The notes below the pieces were generated by a model. The model ran no database searches. It saw nothing but the letters and a program-made list of their open reading frames with translations, and was not told where the DNA came from. Shown one piece after another: positions 1 to 8,105 of a stretch of DNA of 38,364 nt (the stretch's first letter is position 1; each line of letters starts with the position of its first letter). The DNA is from Amoeboradix gromovi (Eukaryota > Sanchytriomycota > Sanchytriomycetes > Sanchytriales > Sanchytriaceae): positions 1 to 38,364 of the forward strand of contig JADGIF010000021.1 in assembly GCA_018985225.1 (NCBI GenBank). The letters run 5' to 3'. The translations under genes and the position numbers were made by a program.

Positions 1-82
1 GGAATCTTTGATGATCAGCTATACTAGCTTTGTAATAGGACTCTGCGATCCAAAGACTTGCAAAAATTAAATATCAAGTGGC

Positions 83-355
83 TTGATGAACACTTTGGAC
101 TTGTTTGATCCAGAGGCGCGATTAACTTTTATTCATTGGGATGACTTTCAACTGATTCACATCTGTCCGTCATATTTTAAAACGATTTTGCACTCTGATT
201 CGTTTTCACAGAATGGTCTAACGACACAAGACATACCGAATGTTTCAGTTAATTCGGTGGCACCAGCACCAACTGCACCCATATTAAGTGGTGAAAAGCC
301 AACTGAGAGAAAAATGACAAAGTTACGGAAATCGTTTTATTTCTCAAAACCTTGA
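83..355 (+). CDS. Doubtful small ORF, 90 codons
   Basis: An open frame of 90 codons at the window edge. I recognise no domain, signal peptide or membrane segment. The C-terminal part is basic (TERKMTKLRKS). It lies downstream of the LRR fragment, which is on the opposite strand. It could be an exon of a gene starting outside the window, or chance. No homology is claimed. Confidence 0.15.
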   Translation: MMNTLDLFDPEARLTFIHWDDFQLIHICPSYFKTILHSDSFSQNGLTTQDIPNVSVNSVAPAPTAPILSGEKPTERKMTKLRKSFYFSKP

Positions 356-412
356 TATCTCTACAATCAAAAGCAACATTTACTACAGAATGACTTTCAA
401 CAGATATGGTCA

Positions 413-793
413 TTACCGCCTATGAGATAATTGCATAAAGCTACCAATTGTATGGGGCACATCTCTGTTCAGATAGATGTACTCTATGCTGCTTAGATCT
501 GGTACTGGTCCTGACAGATTGTTGTTGCTGACATCTAGACTGACAAGTCCTGATGGAATGCTGCTTGGCAATGATCCGGACAGCTTGTTCTTGTTCAATA
601 GTAGCGATAGCAAACCAGTAGGTAGTACAGTTGGAATTGAGCCATTTATCGTGTTGTCTGACAGATCTAAATGTTCCAGGCTCAAAGGAAGATCTGAGGG
701 GATTACACCAATGAGCTTGTTGGAGTGCAGGGTCAAGTTTACGAGTGAGCTTGGCATACCCTGTGGCACTGGTCCATTGGTATGTTCAACCAT
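413..793 (-). CDS. Leucine-rich-repeat protein fragment
   Basis: About four plant-type LRRs of the form LxxLxLxxNxLxGxIP are visible (for example LEHLDLSDNTINGSIP and LVSLDVSNNNLSGPVP). The frame then ends without an LRR cap. I chose the internal Met at 793; the open frame extends to 892, but that part (MVVVSRTYF...) is not LRR-like and would overlap the start of the RGS gene. There is no signal peptide, transmembrane helix or kinase domain, and about 126 residues is short for an LRR receptor. LRRs of this type occur in zoosporic fungi and rozellids as recognition or scaffold proteins. It is either a small LRR protein or the remnant of a longer one cut by the neighbouring RGS gene. Function unknown. 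Confidence 0.5.
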   Translation of the reverse strand: MVEHTNGPVPQGMPSSLVNLTLHSNKLIGVIPSDLPLSLEHLDLSDNTINGSIPTVLPTGLLSLLLNKNKLSGSLPSSIPSGLVSLDVSNNNLSGPVPDLSSIEYIYLNRDVPHTIGSFMQLSHRR

Positions 794-890
794 TTTGTGG
801 CAAGCAAAATACAAGCACTGGAAACAATGACGATACAATTGGTTTGCGATCAATTTATTTAGTATGAAATACGTACGACTTACCACAACC

Positions 891-2102
891 ATGTCAAATT
901 GGTTTAACTATCTTGCTCTTGAAATAATATCTTTGACTTGGGTTGCAGGATGGATTATCGCATCTTACATAAACAGAATGGATGCTGTGATTGCCAAGCG
1001 AGGTTTCTTGAACACTGTGATATTCTCAATCGTACTTTTAGTTTGCTGGTCAGAAAACTTGTTAGTCAATCAGTTCTATGATTTATGGTTAATTATACCA
1101 TGTCCTGTACATTTATATGCAAACTACATGTTTTTTGGGTTGTTCATGTTTATTTACAGTGTTCGAGGTGTATGTCTTTTGTATGAAAAGAACTCTGGAC
1201 TAATAAAAATCTTGAACGAGGACGAATTACATCTTTTTATTCAAAGTATGAATTTTTTTGAAAAATCACTTACAAGAATGAAAAGCTTAACTTGCAAACT
1301 AAGGCGCAGGGATAAAAATGCTACTCGTGAACAAGTAATTGAAGCCCATTTCAATCAAACCAGATTTTTTAAACCAAGGTTTTTACTCTATTGCTCGCTA
1401 TTATTTTTATCGTGCGGCGCAATAATTGGAGGAGTTGTTTTAGAATTTAACTCACAGACTGCTGCAAATCGGTGTACCTTCTCAATGTACATCTTCCTAT
1501 ACTCTGCAATTGGAGTTATGATGGCGTTGTCTTTTTTTGTAGCTTACTTGTTGAGGAAAGCATCTGACCCGTATTTTATGAAATATGAATTTAGCATATT
1601 TATGTGCTTTGTAATGCCGTTTTGCTACATTCTCGGTATTTCCTCACGGGCTGCGGGCGTTTCTCACTGGGAAGTGTTTATTGTTATTACCCTGGGGTTT
1701 TCACACTTCATAAGCGTAGTTATACCAAATGTTATTGGATTTCGGAACAGAAAATTGCGAATCCAGGTATTAAAGACTTCCCGGTCATCAGGATACATTG
1801 ATGAACTGGATATGTCGGAATTAAAAAAGAAAGCCGCGGAAAGATTTTGCGTGGAGCTAGTACTTTTCAAAGAGGACTACAATAAAATGAAACTGCTTAA
1901 GGATGAAGAGAAGGTTAATGATGCTTGTTGTAAGATGTATAAAAGCTATTTAACTGTCAACTCACCCTTGGAGATCAATATCAACTATGATTTGCTTGTC
2001 ATGGTCAGAAAAGGACACCAAGAGAAAAACTACGAGATTATGGACACAGTTATGGCGGAGGTCAATTATATTTTGTATTCCAATTTGGGAATACATCAAT
2101 AG
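891..2102 (+). CDS. 7TM protein with C-terminal RGS domain, copy 1
   Basis: 403 residues. Seven hydrophobic segments lie at about 7-27, 42-60, 76-98, 164-186, 199-221, 232-251 and 262-284. A C-terminal RGS domain follows at about 318-400, recognisable from FCVELVLFKEDY, the helix containing MYKSYLTVNSPLEININYDL and the terminal VMAEVNYIL. RGS domains accelerate GTP hydrolysis by G-alpha subunits. A 7TM-RGS fusion suggests a membrane receptor that switches off its own G protein, as proposed for plant RGS1 and fungal GprK. The RGS domain stops right at its last helix, so it is minimal. The Met at 891 was chosen because it aligns with the paralogue's start; the frame is open nine codons further up. 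Tandem paralogue of the next gene. Ligand unknown. Confidence 0.82.
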   Translation: MSNWFNYLALEIISLTWVAGWIIASYINRMDAVIAKRGFLNTVIFSIVLLVCWSENLLVNQFYDLWLIIPCPVHLYANYMFFGLFMFIYSVRGVCLLYEKNSGLIKILNEDELHLFIQSMNFFEKSLTRMKSLTCKLRRRDKNATREQVIEAHFNQTRFFKPRFLLYCSLLFLSCGAIIGGVVLEFNSQTAANRCTFSMYIFLYSAIGVMMALSFFVAYLLRKASDPYFMKYEFSIFMCFVMPFCYILGISSRAAGVSHWEVFIVITLGFSHFISVVIPNVIGFRNRKLRIQVLKTSRSSGYIDELDMSELKKKAAERFCVELVLFKEDYNKMKLLKDEEKVNDACCKMYKSYLTVNSPLEININYDLLVMVRKGHQEKNYEIMDTVMAEVNYILYSNLGIHQ

Positions 2103-2276
2103 AATCCATAAAAATTGCGAAAAGAGTAATAAATAAGCTAGACCGCTTTAATAGGCAAGATGTAGTGCATTTGTCATTTACTTGATATTAGGCTAGCTAG
2201 TGCCGAAAACCTCTTGTAAAGATAACCAGACATGTAGCGCATTTCACCAGAACTTGGTGGCTTTTTCAACAAAACC

Positions 2277-3515
2277 ATGAGCTGGATAAATTACCTCATA
2301 ATTGAAGTGTTTTCATCAATTTGGGTTCTAGGCTGGATTGTCGCGTCATATATAAATAGAATGGACGCTGTTATAGCGAAACGAGGATTCCTAAATACAA
2401 TGATATTCTCAATCGTACTTTTAGTGTGCTGGTCAGAAAACATTTTATTGGTAGCATACGTTGACAAGTGGTTTTCCGTACCATGTCCAGTACATTTATT
2501 TGTAAATTATATGTTTTTCGGCGTGTTCATGTTTGTCTGTAGTCTTCGCGGTATATGTCTTTTGTATGAAAAGAACTCCGGGCTCATCAAAGTCTTAAAC
2601 GAGGAAGAACTGGATGTTTTTATTCGAGGAATGAATTTTTTTGAAAAGGTTATCACCAGAATGAGAGTCTTGAACTTTAAACTAAAAATTAAAGATAAAA
2701 ATCTAGCCAGAGATCAAGTAATTGAGGCCCATTTCAACCAAACCAGATTTTTTAAACCCAGATTTCTTCTCTATTCCTCTTTCATATTCATTACAATTGG
2801 CGCTATAATTGCCAGTATAGAACTTGAAATAAACTCTGAAATAGTAAAGTCACAAAACTGCACATTTGGGATGTATTTACCGCTTTATGGTGCAATTGGT
2901 GCTATGCTAGGGATTTCGTTATTTGTAGGGTATCTTCTGAGGAGCAGTTATGATCCTTATTTTATGAAATACGAATTCACCTTTTTCATGTGTTTAATTA
3001 TGCCATGCTGTTATATAATAGGACTCTCCTCAAAAGCAGGAGGCTTTCGGTATTGGAATGCTTTTATTACTATTATGCTGGGGTTCTCACATGTCATCAG
3101 TGTGGTAATTCCAAATCTCGTTTGTATTAAAAACAGGAAGTTAAGATTTTTGCTTTATAGATCACAGTCTCTTTCCAGTTTGAAAGGATCCAAGACGGAC
3201 TTATCTAAAAGCGCAAAGGTAGATATTTCTGAACTGAAGAAAAGAGCGGCGCAACGCTTTTGCGTTGAATTGGTACTTTTTAAGGAGGACTACAATAACA
3301 TGAAACTTCTAAAAGATAAAGACCAAATTGAATTAGCTTGCACTAAGATATACGAAACTTACATAATGGCAAACTCGCCGCTTGAGATAAACATCACATA
3401 CGATTTAATTGTGAAAGTCAGAAAGGCTCATCACGATAAGAGCTACGAAATTTTTGACAAAGTGATTCGGGAAGTGGATTACATCTTGTACGCGAATTTA
3501 GGAATAAATCAATGA
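2277..3515 (+). CDS. 7TM protein with C-terminal RGS domain, copy 2
   Basis: 412 residues and a clear tandem paralogue of the gene 174 bases upstream. Both share the blocks ASYINRMDAVIAKRGFLNT and EAHFNQTRFFKPRFLLY, all seven hydrophobic segments and the RGS tail (RFCVELVLFKEDYNNMKLL ... SPLEINITYDL). Divergence is greatest in the linker between TM7 and the RGS domain, where this copy has a Ser/Lys-rich insertion (SQSLSSLKGSKTDLSKSAK) that could be phosphorylated. Role inferred as for copy 1: a membrane-bound GTPase-activating regulator of heterotrimeric G proteins. Nucleotide divergence is substantial, so the duplication is not very recent. Confidence 0.82.
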   Translation: MSWINYLIIEVFSSIWVLGWIVASYINRMDAVIAKRGFLNTMIFSIVLLVCWSENILLVAYVDKWFSVPCPVHLFVNYMFFGVFMFVCSLRGICLLYEKNSGLIKVLNEEELDVFIRGMNFFEKVITRMRVLNFKLKIKDKNLARDQVIEAHFNQTRFFKPRFLLYSSFIFITIGAIIASIELEINSEIVKSQNCTFGMYLPLYGAIGAMLGISLFVGYLLRSSYDPYFMKYEFTFFMCLIMPCCYIIGLSSKAGGFRYWNAFITIMLGFSHVISVVIPNLVCIKNRKLRFLLYRSQSLSSLKGSKTDLSKSAKVDISELKKRAAQRFCVELVLFKEDYNNMKLLKDKDQIELACTKIYETYIMANSPLEINITYDLIVKVRKAHHDKSYEIFDKVIREVDYILYANLGINQ

Positions 3516-4024
3516 TTTTAATAGATTCAGAAAATATTTTAGTTTATTAGCCTGTAACACATTCTCTTCTTTCATAATGGAACCAACACAATTCTGGCAA
3601 GTGAGACATCAAGTAACAACGCTATGTTAAAAGCTCGAGTTTTACAGTTTTATTAATGCACTATATAACGTAATTGTGTGTTTTATAGCTATGAAGTCTG
3701 TTTATGCATGACTTCCTAACGACATTGCAAATAGTCATTTTGATACGTTTGTGCAAATTTGGAGCAACTGTAGTATTCAATCGAACAAACGATTTATCGC
3801 GACATAGTCCTATCATCAACTGAAATGGGTCCAGATATCGAGATCCTGAATTTAACCTGCAAAGAAAGCGCAAATAGATAACTGATGCATGCTTCAAACA
3901 AGAAAATGATTTACGCTTCCGCAGCAATCGGTCATTTGATAAGAAAAGCAAGGATCCACTTCATATTATCACTACACAAGCTGGATACTATAGTGATCGA
4001 TTTTAATTGAATAAATGATCTGAG
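3516..4024. other. Intergenic stretch, no supported gene
   Basis: About 500 bases after the second RGS gene. A 96-codon minus-strand frame (3661-3951) is basic and shows no recognisable domain or convincing splice signals. No tRNA or repeat was recognised here. Confidence 0.4.
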
Positions 4025-4243
4025 TTAATCACACAACTTTTGCTTCTCTAATTGATCCAGTTTCTGTGGTGTAAAATTGCTGAATAACTCGTCACACTTT
4101 CCTTTCGATTGCAAAATATTTGGGAGTTTCTCAATGGAATTCTTCATTTTTCGGTAATCATGATCTAGGAGCAGTTCTAATTATTATTAAATGAAACGTA
4201 ATAGAATGTCAAGGTTGTCATATATGGGATCTCCTAAATTCAT
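4025..4243 (-). CDS. Small spliced gene, 65-residue hypothetical protein
   Basis: Model: exon 1 at 4243-4198, 21-base intron at 4197-4177, exon 2 at 4176-4025. It joins MNLGDPIYDNLDILLQ to LLLDHDYRKMKNSIEKLPNI and ends DQLEKQKLCD. The product is about 65 residues, helical, charged, with two Cys. Unspliced, the intron gives an in-frame TAA. The intron has the GT start, A-rich branch region and TTAG end seen in the other ultrashort introns here. I do not recognise the family. It lies divergently upstream of the GT14 gene. An open segment further upstream (4369-4280) also looks coding, but I could not join it with consistent splice sites, so the true 5' end may be longer. Confidence 0.45.
4177..4197 (-). 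other. Candidate 21-nt intron in small unknown gene
   Basis: It begins GTTTCATTTAAT and ends AATAATTAG on the minus strand. Length is a multiple of three, but it carries an in-frame TAA, so retention would truncate the product. The candidate branch A is six bases from the 3' end but is followed by A rather than T or C. Weaker than the other five because the host protein has no known homologue to check against. Confidence 0.45.
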
Positions 4244-4438
4244 AGGCCGTCATGAATACACGTAAATGACATAAACCTACTGCAATACTCCAAAAAATTG
4301 GGAATATGTAAATGGTCCTTCAACATCACAATATTTCTCGCTTTTTGAAATTTCTATCTGACAAATCATGGGCTCTTTAATAAACGAGCTGATTGGTTGA
4401 ATTAGTCACAAAACATTGCAAAACATTTTAGGATTAGA

Positions 4439-5428
4439 ATGAGCAAGTACCAGAAAAACAAAAAATCGAGTTTATTTATTTACTTGTTTGGACTGTTATT
4501 TTTAGTTATACTTTTATTGATTAATTCACTTTATCTGTCCAAAAAAATCTCAAACTCACCAAGGTTAGCATTTGCTATTCTTGTTCACAACAAGGATACA
4601 GTTGAAGGTGCTATTGAGCTAATGGACGTATTGTATCCAAGTAAGCATTGCTTTATTATTCATTTTGACAAGAATACGCCTAAAGGGAGTGTCCAGGAAT
4701 TTTTAAAGCTCTATCCTTTTGCAATTGTCGCGCCACAGCACAATGTAGAATGGGGTAAATTTAGTATGATAGAAGCAGAGTTAGATTTGCTAAAAGAATC
4801 TTCGAAGTGTGTTTTTGACCACTTGCTATTCCTTGACGGCAAATCATTTCCGTTGAAGAGTTTAAAGGAAATAGAAAATCAATTTCTTAAAATTCCAAAA
4901 GAAAGCAGTATCGTGTTCAGCAATAAAGCTAGTTATGGTACCGATATACCCACATGCAGACGTAACTCACCAACGTTTCATGCATGCGCTAGAACTTCAA
5001 GTAGGTGTTTAAACGAAGACTGTACTAAATATAAAAATACTCCAAATAATGCCCCAATATATAAAGGACCACAGTGGACAGTGCTTTCATCCTCTTTTAT
5101 TAACCACTTGTTATCTCACGAAGCTTGGCTGTTAAGTTGGAAAAATTTCTTTGCTAGAACTGTTATGCCTGATGAGAGTTTTTTTCAGACTGTTCTAATG
5201 GACTCGCCGTTCAGCCCAAAAAAACAAATTCTGGAACAGGATTGGCTGCAAACTGTTTGGAAAGACTGTAGAACCTATTCTACACAAAGATCAAAAAGAG
5301 GGTTTTCTCCTTGTACTTTGGGATTGAATGATTATGGGCCGCATTTGAAAGATTCCAAATCCATTTTTATTCGTAAGATTAGCGCTGGTGATCCTTTAAA
5401 ATCTACTATTATGCATAACTTAAGTTGA
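4439..5428 (+). CDS. GT14 core-2/I-branching (xylosyltransferase-type) glycosyltransferase
   Basis: 329 residues, type II membrane topology: short basic N-terminus and one hydrophobic anchor at about 12-33. The catalytic region carries GT14 hallmarks in order: LAFAILVHNKDT, FIIHFDKN, VEWGKFSMIEAEL, LLFLDGKSFPL (the family LSGxDYPL block), GPQWTVLSSSF and PDESFFQTVLMDS. The family transfers GlcNAc or xylose from a nucleotide sugar in the Golgi lumen and is metal independent. Several Cys near 175-200 could form disulphides. The substrate is not predictable. With the GT71 enzyme at the other end, it is one of two Golgi glycosyltransferases in the window. Confidence 0.8.
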   Translation: MSKYQKNKKSSLFIYLFGLLFLVILLLINSLYLSKKISNSPRLAFAILVHNKDTVEGAIELMDVLYPSKHCFIIHFDKNTPKGSVQEFLKLYPFAIVAPQHNVEWGKFSMIEAELDLLKESSKCVFDHLLFLDGKSFPLKSLKEIENQFLKIPKESSIVFSNKASYGTDIPTCRRNSPTFHACARTSSRCLNEDCTKYKNTPNNAPIYKGPQWTVLSSSFINHLLSHEAWLLSWKNFFARTVMPDESFFQTVLMDSPFSPKKQILEQDWLQTVWKDCRTYSTQRSKRGFSPCTLGLNDYGPHLKDSKSIFIRKISAGDPLKSTIMHNLS

Positions 5429-5890
5429 GCGGATCTCCAATATTTTATCATCTATGATTAAAGATACCATTCTTTTACAAGATATTTTCTGTTTTCAACT
5501 CATCCAGATGCTATGCAGCTTCTTTCTGCCAACTGCTAAACTTACTATCTTATTTGAGCGCACTAAAATAGTGCTTCTGTAGTCCCCGTGACTGCTATTA
5601 CCATATTAAATCATTTTTGCCGAACAAAAATCTTCTATACATTAGATCCGCTCTTATCGAGCTTCTTGGCGTTAACTGTTGCCACAGAGCAAGTCTAATA
5701 GTCGGATGGACTTATATATTACAGTCCAGTGAAACTCTCTTGAGGTGTTGGCAATCTAATTATTCGTCATTACTTTTTGTCATCCGATTTACTACTAACC
5801 TACTCAGCATAGTGCTTTTACGACGTGTTCGCTAGGTGCACTTCTATATACGATTGCTTTATTTTCTACTTACTATTTTTAAAACATCAA
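5429..5890. other. Intergenic stretch, nothing recognised
   Basis: About 460 bases between the GT14 gene and the RAMP4-like gene. Short open frames (for example 5617-5835) lack any protein-like pattern. I saw no tRNA, repeat or splice-compatible exon. Confidence 0.4.
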
Positions 5891-6058
5891 ATGGCCAAGG
5901 GTAAGAACATCAGAGTTCGTAATAAACAATTTGAGCATCAATCCATGGAAGTATCTGAGGATCTAGAACCGAAAAAAAAGACTTCTTGGATGGTTTACTT
6001 GCTTGTTGGCATTACACTTGGAGGTCTGTTTCTAGAACTGTTGAAGTATTTTGTATAA
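5891..6058 (+). CDS. RAMP4/SERP1 (Ysy6)-like ER membrane protein
   Basis: 55 residues: a basic N-terminus (MAKGKNIRVRNKQFEHQ), an acidic linker, then one C-terminal hydrophobic helix (WMVYLLVGITLGGLFLELL). This is the architecture and length of the stress-associated ER protein family, tail-anchored partners of the Sec61 translocon. The ATG at 5891 was chosen over an upstream extension because it begins the family-like MAKGK/RxRN pattern. The family's usual YPVGP motif before the helix is not conserved, so the assignment rests on size, layout and the N-terminal motif. It converges on the glycyl-tRNA synthetase gene with a 30-base gap. Confidence 0.6.
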   Translation: MAKGKNIRVRNKQFEHQSMEVSEDLEPKKKTSWMVYLLVGITLGGLFLELLKYFV

Positions 6059-6088
6059 TAAATGAAGAGGTTTTTATATTCGATTTAT

Positions 6089-8002
6089 TCAATCTTCTTG
6101 TTTTTGTTCTACTATAGTGTACTTATCTATAACATCTGACCAAGTCCACCCATACTGCTTAAATTCCTCATCTGCCATGTAGGCGAATCCATTTGTTAGT
6201 TTACTAATAACATCCAACGCATCATTTATTGGCAATCTAACTTGCTGCAAGCTATCCCTTTCTCTCAATGTGACAGTGTTTGTATTAAGTGTATCAAAAT
6301 CTACGGTAATGCAATATGGGCATCCTATCTCATCAATTCGTACATATCTTTTACCAATTGTTGTGCTGCTATAGTCTTCCTGTGTGTGTATCCCGAATGT
6401 CTTCAACTTCTTCGCCAATTTCTCTGCAATTGGTGATAGCTCCTGGTTATTAAATAGCGGCAATACTGCGCATTGGACTGGAGCCATATGTGGGGCCATC
6501 TTAAATACGCTTCTCTTAGCATCGTTCACCCTGCTGTAGTAGGTCTGTTCCATTAAACCATATAGAACCCGACCAAATCCAAAACTGGGCTCGATAATGT
6601 GTGGGATGATTTCTTCTACATGAACAACTTTTTTGACCATGTCAATTGATATCATCTTGGTGTCTAGTTCGTATTCTCCAATAACGCATTTGCTATTCTG
6701 ATCCAAGTCTAGTTTCATTTTCTTTAATTCAGATTGCTGAGCAGATTCCAGCAATACTTGGACATTCTTGGCATCCTTTTTAAATGATTTGCCGATAATA
6801 TTCATTTTTACTTCCACCTGCAGTTCTTCAGTTGTCTTTGGAGTCTCCAACTTCTTGCGATAAACCAATTTCTCCCCTGTAGCTTCTGAATGCCGCGTCA
6901 AGTCGAAACAGCCTCTATCAGCTAGCCCTATGGCTTCAACCCACCCGTGGCTGGTCAATACTTCAGTATCCCAGCAATCGTTTGCATAATGTGCCATTTC
7001 GTTGCTCATATGTTGTCTAAATCGGAAACCATTCAAAGGGTATCCAATAAATTGCAAAAACAAGTGTATTCTTCCTAAATAATACCCGACTATTTCAGAT
7101 TTAACGATTTTTGACTGAACAGCCTCCTGAATCGACATAGTCACCAAAGTGTCCAAACCTTGCTGCTGCGTATGTGCATTAAGCAGTCGGATTTCAAGAT
7201 GCTTGATAGTGGAAAACTTGGAATGAGACTTGTCTTCAGGGTCCACAAAATGCTCAATTTCACCCATTAGGAATTCACGTACACGAAGAATACCAGAACG
7301 AGGAGATATTTCATTTCTAAAAGATTTGCCAATAGAACAACTGACAGGCAGTTCTTTTAGTTCGCTTAGTTTATTGAAATGCATGAACTGGGATTGTGCA
7401 GTCTCAGGTCTCATAAAAGCATTCACCGGGGTGATAAGTTTTTCAGACTTTTGAACAATGTCTGTGTCTACACCAAGACAGGTGCCAAACATAAGATTGA
7501 AAGCAATACAATGACTAAGAGGTTTACCAAGAGGAGAAGTAATTTGGTGGTCTGTAATTATTTTATCAAAATCAGCATTGCTGAGGTTATCTAATTGGTT
7601 TAACAGCGTAGCGTACTTTGCATGATGTTCCTTGAACTGTTTACTTTCCAACCTTTCTTGAAATACTTGCTTAATCAAGTGGTCAACTCTAAATACATTT
7701 CCAGTTGATTTGGAATCATCCAACTCATAAATCATCCAGTCGCTAAATCGGTCTACATGACCACTAGTCTTAAGTACTGAATATGGAGTAATACTGACAG
7801 TGTCTAACTCAAACATATTTTCTTCCACAATAAAGAACTTGCGAAACCAATAAATCAAGTTATTCATCAGCGGTGCACCTGCTGGACCATAATCAAAAAG
7901 TCCTTTATATCCACCATATATACCGAATGATGGATACACAAACTTTCGGGCTAATAAAATATCAAATTCCGAGCGGTTAAGATTCTTCAGAGGGTTTTGC
8001 AT
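6089..8002 (-). CDS. GRS1: Glycyl-tRNA synthetase (eukaryotic class II, alpha2 type)
   Basis: 637 residues. Charges tRNA-Gly with glycine using ATP. Visible in order: N-terminal ARKFVYPSFGIYGGYKGLFDYGP (family signature), MRPETAQSQFMHF near residue 196, SIGKSFRNEISPRSGILRVREF (class II motif 2), EAIGLADRGCFDL, the motif-3 segment EPSFGFGRVLYGLMEQTYY near 475, and a C-terminal anticodon-binding domain (IHTQEDYSSTTIGKRYVRIDEIGCPYCITVDFDTL). No WHEP domain and no clear mitochondrial presequence at this start. If this is the only copy, mitochondrial supply would need an alternative upstream start, as in many eukaryotes. No intron. Confidence 0.96.
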   Translation of the reverse strand: MQNPLKNLNRSEFDILLARKFVYPSFGIYGGYKGLFDYGPAGAPLMNNLIYWFRKFFIVEENMFELDTVSITPYSVLKTSGHVDRFSDWMIYELDDSKSTGNVFRVDHLIKQVFQERLESKQFKEHHAKYATLLNQLDNLSNADFDKIITDHQITSPLGKPLSHCIAFNLMFGTCLGVDTDIVQKSEKLITPVNAFMRPETAQSQFMHFNKLSELKELPVSCSIGKSFRNEISPRSGILRVREFLMGEIEHFVDPEDKSHSKFSTIKHLEIRLLNAHTQQQGLDTLVTMSIQEAVQSKIVKSEIVGYYLGRIHLFLQFIGYPLNGFRFRQHMSNEMAHYANDCWDTEVLTSHGWVEAIGLADRGCFDLTRHSEATGEKLVYRKKLETPKTTEELQVEVKMNIIGKSFKKDAKNVQVLLESAQQSELKKMKLDLDQNSKCVIGEYELDTKMISIDMVKKVVHVEEIIPHIIEPSFGFGRVLYGLMEQTYYSRVNDAKRSVFKMAPHMAPVQCAVLPLFNNQELSPIAEKLAKKLKTFGIHTQEDYSSTTIGKRYVRIDEIGCPYCITVDFDTLNTNTVTLRERDSLQQVRLPINDALDVISKLTNGFAYMADEEFKQYGWTWSDVIDKYTIVEQKQED

Positions 8003-8105
8003 GCGGATTCAAGGAGTTGCTCTGAAAATGATTTTTAATATTATTTTTCCATTTAAGTGAGCTGTCCGAATAGCAAAAATTGATGTAAAAGCTTCAATAA
8101 TTTAC

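Noticed and set aside
809-827. 19-nt GT...CAG candidate intron in the LRR frame (minus strand)
   Set aside because: No A at the expected branch position, and the upstream frame hits a stop with no start codon.
477-830. 117-codon plus-strand ORF
   Set aside because: Antisense shadow of the LRR repeats.
5617-5835. 72-codon ORF before the RAMP4-like gene
   Set aside because: No ATG start and no protein-like pattern; probably chance.
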